Source: Clostridiaceae bacterium AF10-41 (GTDB lineage Bacteria; Bacillota; Clostridia; Clostridiales; Clostridiaceae). Taken from it: 23,038 nucleotides of DNA. The notes below the pieces were generated by a model, which saw only the letters and a list, made by a program, of their open reading frames with translations, made no database searches and had not been told where the DNA came from. The stretch spans positions 1-23,038 of the forward strand of contig JAQCTH010000027.1 of the NCBI GenBank assembly GCA_027686065.1. Direction: 5' to 3'. Both the position numbers and the translations under genes were made by a program. Below are positions 7,303 through 16,605 of the stretch, in pieces. Numbering within the stretch: position 1 is the first letter of the stretch; every line of letters begins with the position of its first letter.

Positions 7303-9240
7303 ATGGCTTATAATAAACTATTTAGTGAAATAAAAATTAAAGGATTAGAATTAAAAAATAGAATAATGTTTCCAGCAATGGGAACCAAAATGGCAACAGA
7401 GGACAAGTTTGTAACAGATCAAATTATTGATTATCATGTAGCAAGAGTAGTAGGTGGCTGTGGACTTAATCTTACAGAAGTATGCTCAGTATATGCGCCT
7501 GCATCTCCTAAAAAGTTTTTATCTATAGCTGAAGATAAGTATATACAAGGATTAAAAAAATTAACAGATGCAATTCATGAAGCAGATGGTAAAGCTGGAG
7601 TTCAGCTTTGGCTTGGTGGACTTGCTGTTGCTAGTGATCCAGAGGCAATGATTATTATTCCAAGTGATATTCCAGTGCAAGGAACAGATTATATAATGCC
7701 TGGAGCAAGTCTTGAAACTATAAAAGAAGCAGTTAAATCCTTCGGTGAAGCAGCAAGACGTGCTGTTGAAGCTGGATTTGATACAATAGAATTTCATGCA
7801 GGACACAATTATGTTCCTCATTCATTTTTAAGCCCTTTCTTTAATAAAAGAGAAGATGAGTATGGTGGATCCCTTGAAAACCGTGCAAGATTTTCAATTG
7901 AAGCTATAAAAGCTATTAGAGAAAACATACCAGAAGATATGCCTTTATTTATGCGTGTGGTTGCTCAAGACGACTATTTAGAAGGTGGACTTACTATAGA
8001 AGACATTATAGAATTTTGTAAAATGGCTAAAGAAGCAGGAGTTGATGTAGTAGATGTATCTCGTGGTAATTTCTCAAGTGCAGCAATAAAATTTGAGGTT
8101 CCTCCAGTTGATTTACAAAGAGGATTTAATGTGAAAAATGCTGCAAGAATAAGAAAAGAAACAGGACTTATAACTGTTGCAGTAGGAAGAATAAATGATG
8201 CAGCTCTTGCAGAGGAAATTTTAGAAAATGACCAAGCTGATATGGTTGTAATAGGAAGATCTCAACTTGCAGATCCAGAATTCTGTAATAAATCTAAGGA
8301 TGGCAAAGAGGACAGTATAATTAAATGTGTTGGTTGTAACCAAGGTTGTTATGATGGTTTTGTTTCTACTGAAATGCCATTTATAACTTGTCTTAGAAAC
8401 CCCGCTTTAGGAAGAGAAGCTGAATATAAAATAGTTAAAACTGATACACCAAAGAAAGTATTAATAGCTGGTGGTGGAATTGCTGGGCTTGAAGCAGCTA
8501 TAATATTAAAGAAAAGAGGACATAACCCTATAATTTGTGAAGCATCTGATTCTCTTGGAGGTCAACTCGCGTTAGCTGGAGCAGCTCCAAGAAAAGAAGA
8601 AATGAAAGAAGCAGCACTATCTAGGGGACAACAAGCAATAAATGAAGGTGTTGAAATTAAACTTAATACACTTGTTACAACAGAATTAATAGAAGAAATA
8701 AATCCCGATGAAGTTATAATAGCTGTAGGTTCAGCTCCAATGAGTTTAAATATTCCAGGAGCAAATCTTCCTAATGTAACAAATTCACATGATATACTTT
8801 CTGGTAAAGCAATAGCTTCAGGAAAGGTAGTAGTAATAGGTGGAGGATTAGTAGGACTTGAAGTTGCAGAATATTTAAATGGAAGAGCTGAAAGTATTAC
8901 AGTTGTTGAAATGCTTGATGAAGTTGCAAAAGATTTAGGACAATTACGTAAGATTTGTGTAATGGAGAGTTTATACACTGAAGGTGTAAATACTGTAACT
9001 AATGCAAAATGTATTGAAATAGAAAATAATTCAGTTGTTATTGAGAAAGATGGAAATATTGAAAAATTACCATGTGATTCAGTAATAGTTGCTATAGGAG
9101 CAAGATCAAGAAACTTTGACAATATAAGCAAGTATTGCGAAGAAAATGGAATTCCATGTCATGCTGTTGGTGATGCAGTTCGTGCACGTAGAGCACTTAA
9201 TGCTGTAGCAGAAGCAAGTGAAGTTGCTAGAGTAATTTAA
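7303..9240 (+). CDS. OYE-family NADH:flavin oxidoreductase, 2-enoate reductase/2,4-dienoyl-CoA reductase type
   Basis: This 645-residue FMN/4Fe-4S/FAD enzyme reduces activated carbon-carbon double bonds. Residues 1 to about 335 form the Old Yellow Enzyme barrel, with the active-site HxxH as HAGH (H165, H168), followed by FLSPFFNKREDEYGG. The iron-sulfur ligands are C342, C345, C349 and C363. The C-terminal half has two dinucleotide-binding motifs: GGGIAGLEAA (about 390) for FAD and GGGLVGLEVAEY (about 512) for NAD(P)H. The length matches the 2-enoate reductase, BaiCD/BaiH and FadH group. The substrate is not known. Bilirubin reductase (BilR), a relative, is reported to carry an HGDR motif in this place, which is not present here, and no bile-acid operon genes are adjacent. 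The start has a strong GGGGGAGG site. A terminator follows, so the gene is monocistronic. Confidence 0.9.
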   Translation: MAYNKLFSEIKIKGLELKNRIMFPAMGTKMATEDKFVTDQIIDYHVARVVGGCGLNLTEVCSVYAPASPKKFLSIAEDKYIQGLKKLTDAIHEADGKAGVQLWLGGLAVASDPEAMIIIPSDIPVQGTDYIMPGASLETIKEAVKSFGEAARRAVEAGFDTIEFHAGHNYVPHSFLSPFFNKREDEYGGSLENRARFSIEAIKAIRENIPEDMPLFMRVVAQDDYLEGGLTIEDIIEFCKMAKEAGVDVVDVSRGNFSSAAIKFEVPPVDLQRGFNVKNAARIRKETGLITVAVGRINDAALAEEILENDQADMVVIGRSQLADPEFCNKSKDGKEDSIIKCVGCNQGCYDGFVSTEMPFITCLRNPALGREAEYKIVKTDTPKKVLIAGGGIAGLEAAIILKKRGHNPIICEASDSLGGQLALAGAAPRKEEMKEAALSRGQQAINEGVEIKLNTLVTTELIEEINPDEVIIAVGSAPMSLNIPGANLPNVTNSHDILSGKAIASGKVVVIGGGLVGLEVAEYLNGRAESITVVEMLDEVAKDLGQLRKICVMESLYTEGVNTVTNAKCIEIENNSVVIEKDGNIEKLPCDSVIVAIGARSRNFDNISKYCEENGIPCHAVGDAVRARRALNAVAEASEVARVI

Positions 9241-9249
9241 TAATAATAT

Positions 9250-9297
9250 AAAAAACTAATATGGAGCTATTTAATAGCCTATATTAGTTTTTTATTT
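9250..9297 (+). terminator. Intrinsic terminator after the flavin reductase
   Basis: AAAAACTAATAT pairs with ATATTAGTTTTT through a long stem extended by AGCTA/TAGC near the loop, followed by T-rich sequence. Confidence 0.85.
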
Positions 9298-9325
9298 ATA
9301 AAACCCTTAATTAGTGAACCGCTTC

Positions 9326-9354
9326 TTGTAAAATGAAGCAATTAAATTTATAAT
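9326..9354 (+). promoter_or_regulatory. Promoter of the PRD regulator gene
   Basis: TTGTAA at 9326-9331, 17 bases and a perfect TATAAT at 9349-9354 form a plausible sigma-A promoter. Transcription would start near 9361, just before the inverted repeat at 9377-9400. Confidence 0.55.
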
Positions 9355-9376
9355 AAAAGTATAAATTTGGTATATT

Positions 9377-9400
9377 GTGTATAATTATATAGTTATACAC
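9377..9400. promoter_or_regulatory. Perfect inverted repeat, probable operator of the PRD regulator
   Basis: GTGTATAA (9377-9384) and TTATACAC (9393-9400) are perfect 8-base arms separated by 8 bases. The site lies just downstream of the regulator gene's probable start of transcription. The ATACAC half-site recurs in front of the PTS operon, which suggests one protein binds at both places, most simply the regulator itself. Confidence 0.55.
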
Positions 9401-9437
9401 TAATATTATAAGTTATTGCAGGAAGGGGATTAATAAG

Positions 9438-12065
9438 GTGAAAACTGTAAAAGAAATTGTATACGAATTCATACAACAAGAAATTTATAGTAAAAGTAAA
9501 AGTGGTGTAGAAACTAAAACAATTGCAGAGTCTCTAAAATTACATCGTTCTAATGTTAGTGCTTTATTAAATGAGTTAGTTAAAGAAGGAAAGCTTACAA
9601 AAACAACAACAAGACCAGTTTATTATAAACTTCCTGAACAAATACATAAAAGTGCAGAAAAGTCCTGTTTTACTGAATTAGTTGGCTATAATGGTAGCTT
9701 AAGAAATGCTATTCAATTGGCAAAGGCTGCAATTTTATATCCACGCTCTAGTTTAAATGTTTTACTTTCTTCTAAAACAGGATGTGGAACAACTTATTTT
9801 GCCTCTTTAATGTTTCAATTTGCTCAAGAAAGTGATATTTTATCTAAAGATGCGGCATATGTAAAAATTGATTGTAGGCATTATTCTAAGAATGTTTCTG
9901 TATTAAGTGATGAACTTTTTGGAACACAAGATAATTTAAATAATAGTTGTTTTGTAAGAGCTCAGGGGGGAATGCTTTTCATTGATAATGTTGATTTACT
10001 AGATGCTAAACAACAAAGTCGTTTGTTTGGATTTCTAGATTCAGGCACAATTTATTCAGAGGATAAATCTAACTCAATAGAATGTAATGATTTATTTTTA
10101 GTATTAGCATGTTCACCACAAAGTAATTTACAAATTAATCGTATGATTCCTGTTACTATAGAATTACCTGAACTGAAAGACCGTTCTATGAAGGAACGCT
10201 TTGATCTTATAAATCATTTTTTCAAAGTTGAGGCATCTAATTCGGATCGTTGTATTGAAGTAACTACAGAATCTATTAAGGCATTACTATTATCAGACTT
10301 TGTTTATAATGTTAAGGGATTAGAGCTTGATATTAAAGCCTCATGTGCAAATGCCTATGTACGTGTAGTTAATGAGGCAGAACAAGACATCTGTGTATGT
10401 GTCAATGATTTTAAGGGGCAAATTAAAAAGAGTTTATTAAAGCTAAAAAGTTGCGATACTGAAATTGATGTACTCATAGGAAATAGAGAATCTATTATTT
10501 ATGATAAAAATACTAATAATGAAGGATATTATGATTCACATCTTGTGGTTGATATGTATTCTGAAATTAAAAAACAGTATGATGAATTAGTCAATTTAGG
10601 AATTAACGATAGAGGAATTGAAAATGTTATGAACACACATGTTCGTAATTTACTTAAGAAATATCGATATTACAATGGATTTGATGATTCAAATAATTTG
10701 GATCAGCTTTCAAAAATTGTGGATAAAAAAGTGATTGATATTGTTACTAACTTTTTTAATACTGGCAAAAAGGGACTTGGAATAAAATTAAAATCAAATG
10801 CATTTTATGGTCTTTGTCTACACATCAATTCCTTATTAACTTTAAAATTTAACCATCAAAGAGTGGATAATGATCAAATAGTAAAGATTATTCAAGACTA
10901 TCCACAAGAATATGCAATTAGTGTACAATTAGCAACTGTTTTAAAAGAACAAATAAATTTGGATTTGCCTATTCATGAGATTGCTTTAATTGCTATGTTT
11001 TTAATTGAAACTGATGAAAATAATGATGATGGTCATCCTGTTTTGCTTTATATTATGCATGGTAATGAAACGGCATCTTCTTTGAAAGATGTTACTAATA
11101 GTTTAACTCATTGTAATAATGCATATAGCTATAATATGGCTTTAGAGGTTGGCACAAGACAGGCTATGGAAGAAATTAAGGCATTAATTAAGAAAATTGA
11201 TTGCGGAAAAGGAGTTATTGTTATATATGATATGGGATCTATAAAGACAATGCTTGAAACTATTGCAGAGGAAATAGATACAAAAATTAGATATATTAAT
11301 ATTCCTATTACTTTAATTGGTATTGATGTTGCAAGAAAATGTTCAATGGAGAGCGATATTGATTATGTGTACCATATGGCGAATTTAGAAATTAATAATA
11401 TGAGAAAAAATGAAGAAAAGCGTCATGGCGTTATTATTACTCTTTGTCATACAGGAGAAGGAGGAGCAATGCAATTAAAACTTTACATTGATCAGTATTC
11501 TAAGCTTGGAATGAAAACAATAGCTTTATCAATATCTGCAAGAGATGAACTTTTAAAAGAAATTTTAGCACTTAAAAAAACTTATAGAATTCATGCTTTT
11601 GTTGGGACTTATGATCCCAAATTACTTGGTATTCCTTTTATTCCTATTAAAAAAATATTTGAAAATTCAAAGGAGTATATAGATCGTATATTAATGTTTG
11701 AGCCTTTAAATTCATCTTCATTTAATTATAATGATGTTTATCTATATTTAGAAGAACAATTTAAGTATGTATCAATATCTAAACTTAAAACCATATTACC
11801 GAATATTATTGATGAATTTAGTATGTACTATTCTTTAAATGAAGATCAGAAAGTAGGGCTATTTATGCATTTAGCTTGTTTGATGGAAAGACTATTACAA
11901 GGTAAATCAGCTAGTAATAATCCTGAAAAAAACAAAATCATCTCATTGTTTGAAGAAGATTATCAAGTTATTGTTAAGATCTTAAAAACTTTGGAAAAGA
12001 CATTTAAGGTTATAATAGATGATAATGAAATTGCAACTATAATCATGATTATAAAAAAGATATAA
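9438..12065 (+). CDS. LevR/CelR-like PRD transcriptional regulator with degenerate AAA+ domain
   Basis: This 875-residue regulator has the LevR layout: an N-terminal winged helix (about 1-65, TIAESLKLHRSNVSALLNELVKEGKL), an AAA+ domain (about 75-300), PRD1 (about 385-505, H401 and H462), an EIIA-mannose-like domain (about 535-650, with H541 in YIMHGNETA), an EIIB-like segment (about 665-755) and PRD2 (about 770-875, H811). The histidines suit phosphorylation by HPr and PTS EII proteins, linking activity to sugar uptake. The AAA+ part is altered. Walker A reads SKTGCGTT (112-119), so the catalytic lysine is a threonine. The sigma-54-contacting GAFTGA loop is absent between ELFG and FVRAQGG. 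Walker B ends D183-N184 instead of DE. Sigma-54 activation by ATP hydrolysis is therefore unlikely. The start is GTG with a GGAAGGGG site. It probably controls the downstream PTS operon. Confidence 0.88.
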   Translation: MKTVKEIVYEFIQQEIYSKSKSGVETKTIAESLKLHRSNVSALLNELVKEGKLTKTTTRPVYYKLPEQIHKSAEKSCFTELVGYNGSLRNAIQLAKAAILYPRSSLNVLLSSKTGCGTTYFASLMFQFAQESDILSKDAAYVKIDCRHYSKNVSVLSDELFGTQDNLNNSCFVRAQGGMLFIDNVDLLDAKQQSRLFGFLDSGTIYSEDKSNSIECNDLFLVLACSPQSNLQINRMIPVTIELPELKDRSMKERFDLINHFFKVEASNSDRCIEVTTESIKALLLSDFVYNVKGLELDIKASCANAYVRVVNEAEQDICVCVNDFKGQIKKSLLKLKSCDTEIDVLIGNRESIIYDKNTNNEGYYDSHLVVDMYSEIKKQYDELVNLGINDRGIENVMNTHVRNLLKKYRYYNGFDDSNNLDQLSKIVDKKVIDIVTNFFNTGKKGLGIKLKSNAFYGLCLHINSLLTLKFNHQRVDNDQIVKIIQDYPQEYAISVQLATVLKEQINLDLPIHEIALIAMFLIETDENNDDGHPVLLYIMHGNETASSLKDVTNSLTHCNNAYSYNMALEVGTRQAMEEIKALIKKIDCGKGVIVIYDMGSIKTMLETIAEEIDTKIRYINIPITLIGIDVARKCSMESDIDYVYHMANLEINNMRKNEEKRHGVIITLCHTGEGGAMQLKLYIDQYSKLGMKTIALSISARDELLKEILALKKTYRIHAFVGTYDPKLLGIPFIPIKKIFENSKEYIDRILMFEPLNSSSFNYNDVYLYLEEQFKYVSISKLKTILPNIIDEFSMYYSLNEDQKVGLFMHLACLMERLLQGKSASNNPEKNKIISLFEEDYQVIVKILKTLEKTFKVIIDDNEIATIIMIIKKI

Positions 12066-12080
12066 ATAAAAAGGATTATA

Positions 12081-12130
12081 AAAATTATATGCCCACTATC
12101 AAATAGGTAGTGGGCATATAATTTTTCTTA
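12081..12130. terminator. Bidirectional terminator between the PRD regulator and the DUF3284-type gene
   Basis: AAAATTATATGCCCACTA (12081-12098) and its exact complement (12108-12125) form an 18-base stem with A-rich sequence on one side and T-rich on the other. It can stop both converging genes. Confidence 0.9.
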
Positions 12131-12176
12131 TAAGTTTATACTCAAAAGAATATTAGCTATTTTAATTTCTAGTTTA

Positions 12177-12629
12177 TTAATTAGGAAAAATAGGTTCTAT
12201 AAAATTTTCTCTATTAGTAACAATCTTCTTTTGAATATCATAGAGAGTGTCTGTCATCCTACCATAGTAAACAGCTTCACTAAACATTCTCATAAATTTA
12301 TTATGTTTTTTGCTTTCAAAGCCTTCAATATGCTGATTAAATACAATTTTTAATTCATTATCTATTACTTTAGTTTCAAAAGAAATTGTAATCCTATCAG
12401 CTATTGATTTGATTTCTGACTTGTAAAACTCACCCCTTTTATAATCCAAAATAGAAATATCAATGCGACTATAAACACTCTCATCATGTTTTGTATATCT
12501 CAATCCTTTCTTGATATCTTTTGAGCTTAGCTTCTTATTTGTACATTGATAAATATTATTTAACAGATCGTTTTCAAGGAAATCATAAAATTCTGTTTCA
12601 GTTACTTTTAATATTCTTGTTAACTTCAT
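12177..12629 (-). CDS. DUF3284-like protein of a PTS locus
   Basis: This 150-residue soluble protein resembles the DUF3284 family, small proteins often found beside cellobiose/beta-glucoside PTS genes. It opens MKLTRILKVTETEFYDFLENDL, with a central GLRYTK segment and alternating strands to about residue 125, which suggests an SRPBCC-like alpha/beta fold. No function is known for the family. The ATG at 12629 has no Shine-Dalgarno. Instead an extended -10 box (TGATATAAT) ends seven bases before the start codon, so the mRNA would begin at or next to the ATG. It converges on the PRD regulator and diverges from the PTS operon, sharing that operon's regulatory region. The family call rests on remembered pattern and context. 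Confidence 0.75.
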   Translation of the reverse strand: MKLTRILKVTETEFYDFLENDLLNNIYQCTNKKLSSKDIKKGLRYTKHDESVYSRIDISILDYKRGEFYKSEIKSIADRITISFETKVIDNELKIVFNQHIEGFESKKHNKFMRMFSEAVYYGRMTDTLYDIQKKIVTNRENFIEPIFPN

Positions 12630-12635
12630 AAATAA

Positions 12636-12644
12636 ATTATATCA
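12636..12644 (-). promoter_or_regulatory. Extended -10 promoter giving a leaderless transcript
   Basis: On the minus strand TGATATAAT spans 12644 to 12636. Six bases separate it from the ATG at 12629, so the usual start of transcription falls on or beside the A of the start codon. No clear -35 box is seen at 17 bases, which is normal for extended -10 promoters. Confidence 0.55.
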
Positions 12645-12740
12645 TAGCAATTATAAGATAAGATCAGAAAAGTATGAAATTAGAAAAGCTATACTTTAAA
12701 AGAATATAAGTAAACACTAAATAAAAAAAGTAATAAAAAT

Positions 12741-12884
12741 TAATACACTAAGATGAAAATGCAAGAATATGAGAATTCTTATTATGAAAAAGTGTATTTA
12801 TTGATATATATACTAAATATACACTGTATAAAAATGATGTTTTTACCCTCTGAAATCGTTTTGACAGAGGTTTTTTTATACACT
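12741..12884 (+). promoter_or_regulatory. Regulatory region of the PTS operon with repeated ATACAC half-sites
   Basis: The 310-base gap between the DUF3284-type gene and EIIA holds ATACAC at 12743-12748, 12819-12824 and 12878-12883, and its complement GTGTAT at 12792-12797. GTGTAT at 12792 and ATACAC at 12819 form an inverted pair like the 9377-9400 site but with a spacer of 21 bases instead of 12. A possible -10 box, TATAAA, lies at 12827-12832 without a good -35. No -24/-12 (TGGCA-N7-TTGC-like) promoter was found. Confidence 0.45.
12847..12877 (+). promoter_or_regulatory. Terminator-like hairpin whose loop is a cre-like CcpA site
   Basis: CCTCTG (12847-12852) pairs with CAGAGG (12865-12870), and seven T residues follow, as in an intrinsic terminator in the leader of the PTS operon. 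Its centre, TGAAATCGTTTTGA, differs by one base from a CcpA cre core read on the minus strand. Either catabolite repression or leader attenuation, or both, may act here. Confidence 0.5.
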
Positions 12885-12939
12885 AAAATGAAATTAACTT
12901 AAGAGAAGCAAATAAATTTAAGAGAAGGAGAAGTATTGT

Positions 12940-13248
12940 ATGGATGATATAAATGACTTAGTATCAATGACAATTATTGCAAATTCAGGAGATGCACGTT
13001 CCTTTGCATTTCAAGCATTAGAACAAGCTAAAGCAGGAAATTTTGAGGAAGCAGAAAAACTTCTAGCAAAATCAGAAGTATCAGCAAATCTTGCTCATAA
13101 AGCACAAACAGAATTACTATTTAAAGAAGCTAATGGTGAGAAACAGGATATTAATGTATTGCTTATTCATTCACAAGATCATTTGATGACAAGTATGCTT
13201 GCATCTGAACTTATTAAAGAGATTATTTTACTTTATAAAAGCAAATAA
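12940..13248 (+). CDS. PTS lactose/cellobiose-family EIIA component
   Basis: This cytoplasmic phosphocarrier accepts phosphate from HPr and passes it to EIIB. The 102-residue protein matches the all-helical EIIA-Lac family. The active site lies in LLIHSQDHLMTSML, with H77 the phosphorylated histidine and D80 the metal-binding aspartate by family homology. The ATG has an AAGGAG site about 9 bases upstream. It is the first gene of the EIIA-EIIB-EIIC-GH1 cluster, with short gaps to the next two genes (18 and 20 bases), so these are cotranscribed. Confidence 0.93.
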   Translation: MDDINDLVSMTIIANSGDARSFAFQALEQAKAGNFEEAEKLLAKSEVSANLAHKAQTELLFKEANGEKQDINVLLIHSQDHLMTSMLASELIKEIILLYKSK

Positions 13249-13266
13249 AATAAGGAGGAATAATAC

Positions 13267-13566
13267 ATGAAAATTTTATTAGTATGTGCTGGAGGAATGT
13301 CAACAAGTATTTTAATGAAGAAAATGGAAAAATATTGGAAGGAGGCAGGAGAAGAACTTCAAATTAAGGCAGTAGGATTAGGTGAATATCAAGATGTATA
13401 TCAAAATTATGATATTGTTTTGGTTGGTCCTCAAGTATCATATCGTTTGAAAGAAGTGAAAGAAAATACTGGATTACCTTGCGCTCCAATTGAATCTTTT
13501 GATTATGCTATTGCAAATTGTCCTAACATTATGAAGTTAGCTAAAAAGCTATATGCTGAAAAATAA
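13267..13566 (+). CDS. PTS lactose/cellobiose-family EIIB component
   Basis: This 99-residue cytoplasmic phosphocarrier passes phosphate from EIIA to the incoming sugar at EIIC. The cellobiose-type EIIB loop is at the N-terminus, MKILLVCAGGMSTSILMKK, with C7 as the phosphorylated cysteine. The strand DIVLVGPQVSYRLKEV is typical of the family. It has an AAGGAGGA site, lies 18 bases after EIIA and 20 bases before EIIC, and is of normal family length. Confidence 0.94.
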   Translation: MKILLVCAGGMSTSILMKKMEKYWKEAGEELQIKAVGLGEYQDVYQNYDIVLVGPQVSYRLKEVKENTGLPCAPIESFDYAIANCPNIMKLAKKLYAEK

Positions 13567-13586
13567 ATAAAATAAGGAGAGGTAAA

Positions 13587-14888
13587 ATGGAAAAATTATT
13601 TGAAAGTCAATTTATGGTCAAGCTACAAAACTTCGGACAAAAATTAGGTAGCAATAAATTTTTAGCTGCACTGCAAGCTACTATGATGTCATTAATGGGT
13701 ATTATAATGGTTGGTGCTATATCACAAATTATTTGTTCAGTAGGTACTTTATTTAATCTATTCACTGCCGACAGTAAAATTTATGCAATAATTTATTTAC
13801 CTTATCAATTTACTATGAATTCTTTATCCTTATGGGTTGTTGCATTATTTGCATTCAACTATGCTAAAAATTTAAAAATGAAATCTCCAATTATGAATGC
13901 TATTGATGCCTTAGTATGTTTCTTATTAGTTGCTGGGACTTTAATTGTAACTGAAGTAGGAATAACAGGTATTGATATGACTTATCTTGGAGCTCAAGGT
14001 ATGTTTATTGGATTCCTTATAGTGTTTATATCAGTTCATATTGAAAAATTTTGTGTTGACAAGAATATTCGTATTAAGATGCCAGATGTTGTACCACCTT
14101 TCTTACAAGATGGTTTCTCAGCAATTTTACCATTATTATTTAGTGCAATAGTATTTTTATCCACTTCTACAGCTGTATCAGTGGGTACAGGGGGAACTTA
14201 TAATGTTGCTTCAGGATTTATGGCGTTATTAGGAACTCCATTAAATGCATTAACATCAGTTCCAGGTATGTTCATAATTTGTATTTTTGCTGCATTATTA
14301 TGGTGCTTTGGTATTCATGGTACTATGATTTTAGTTCCGATTATTATGCCTTTAGGTATCCAAGCAGCAGTTGCAAATGCATCAGCACATGCAGCAGGAC
14401 AACCTCTAGTTTTTTATCCAGTTGCATTATTTGCTGGAATGGCAATTGCTGGTGGTACAGGTAATACCTTGCCTCTTGCATTAATGGGAATGCGTTCTAA
14501 ATCTAAACAAATTAGCGCAGTTTCAAAAATTTCAGCTGTTCCTGGATGGTTTGGAATAAACGAACCACTTACATTTGGTATGCCAATTATGTACAACCCT
14601 GTACTTTGTATTCCTTATGTATTAAATATTCCAGTTGTTATGTTATGCACATATATAGGATATAAAGTTGGGTTCCTTCAACCTGCATGGATTAGTATTT
14701 CAGCATTACTTCCAATGGGATTTGGTGGTTATTTATCTACACTAAGATGGCAAAATGCAATTTGGGATTATTTAATGTTAATTCCTTCTACAATTGTTTG
14801 GTATCCATTCTTTAAAATTTATGAAAAACAATTAATTGCTAAGGAATCTGCTGCTTTAGTAGAAGAATCTGAAAATATTACTATGTAA
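13587..14888 (+). CDS. PTS lactose/cellobiose-family EIIC permease
   Basis: This 433-residue membrane component binds and transports the sugar while EIIB phosphorylates it. It has many hydrophobic segments (about 10). The conserved family motif FGINEPLTFG is around residues 322-331, with E326 in the sugar-binding hairpin. An N-terminal amphipathic stretch (FMVKLQNFGQKLGSNKFLAALQATMMSLMGIIM) is typical of lichenan/cellobiose EIIC proteins. The substrate is probably a beta-linked disaccharide, because a 6-phospho-beta-glucosidase follows. Chitobiose, cellobiose or a host-glycan disaccharide cannot be told apart from sequence. An AAGGAGAGG site lies just before the ATG. Confidence 0.93.
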   Translation: MEKLFESQFMVKLQNFGQKLGSNKFLAALQATMMSLMGIIMVGAISQIICSVGTLFNLFTADSKIYAIIYLPYQFTMNSLSLWVVALFAFNYAKNLKMKSPIMNAIDALVCFLLVAGTLIVTEVGITGIDMTYLGAQGMFIGFLIVFISVHIEKFCVDKNIRIKMPDVVPPFLQDGFSAILPLLFSAIVFLSTSTAVSVGTGGTYNVASGFMALLGTPLNALTSVPGMFIICIFAALLWCFGIHGTMILVPIIMPLGIQAAVANASAHAAGQPLVFYPVALFAGMAIAGGTGNTLPLALMGMRSKSKQISAVSKISAVPGWFGINEPLTFGMPIMYNPVLCIPYVLNIPVVMLCTYIGYKVGFLQPAWISISALLPMGFGGYLSTLRWQNAIWDYLMLIPSTIVWYPFFKIYEKQLIAKESAALVEESENITM

Positions 14889-14895
14889 AAATATT

Positions 14896-14925
14896 AAAGC
14901 ATCATCAAATAAGGTGGTGCTTTCT
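14896..14925 (+). terminator. Weak terminator-like hairpin between EIIC and GH1
   Basis: AAAGCATCATC (14896-14906) pairs with GGTGGTGCTTT (14913-14923) using two G-U pairs. The T-tract is short (TTTCT). It probably lets part of the transcription through to the GH1 gene or protects the upstream mRNA end. Confidence 0.5.
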
Positions 14926-14977
14926 GAATAAAATTAATTAAGTTAAATAACAAAAATTAGAAATGGAGGATAAATAA

Positions 14978-16459
<1,482 letters not shown>

Positions 16460-16605
16460 GTGTAAAGATAGAAAAGTGGTTAAGTGATAGCTGGAACTAG
16501 TAAGCAACGGTCTATATTATTCTGAAAAACTTATTAATTTGTTGTGAAAATTTACTTATGCTAAAATAAAAATAAATAAAAATAAGCGCCAGTAGGAGAA
16601 AACTT

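Noticed and set aside
7561..7821. Cysteine-rich minus-strand frame inside the flavin reductase gene
   Set aside because: It is antisense to a well-conserved barrel domain; the cysteines arise from reverse-complemented GCA-type codons.
12640..12939. Sigma-54 (-24/-12) promoter expected before a PTS operon controlled by a LevR-type activator
   Set aside because: No GG-N10-GC arrangement with the surrounding consensus was found on the plus strand in this gap.
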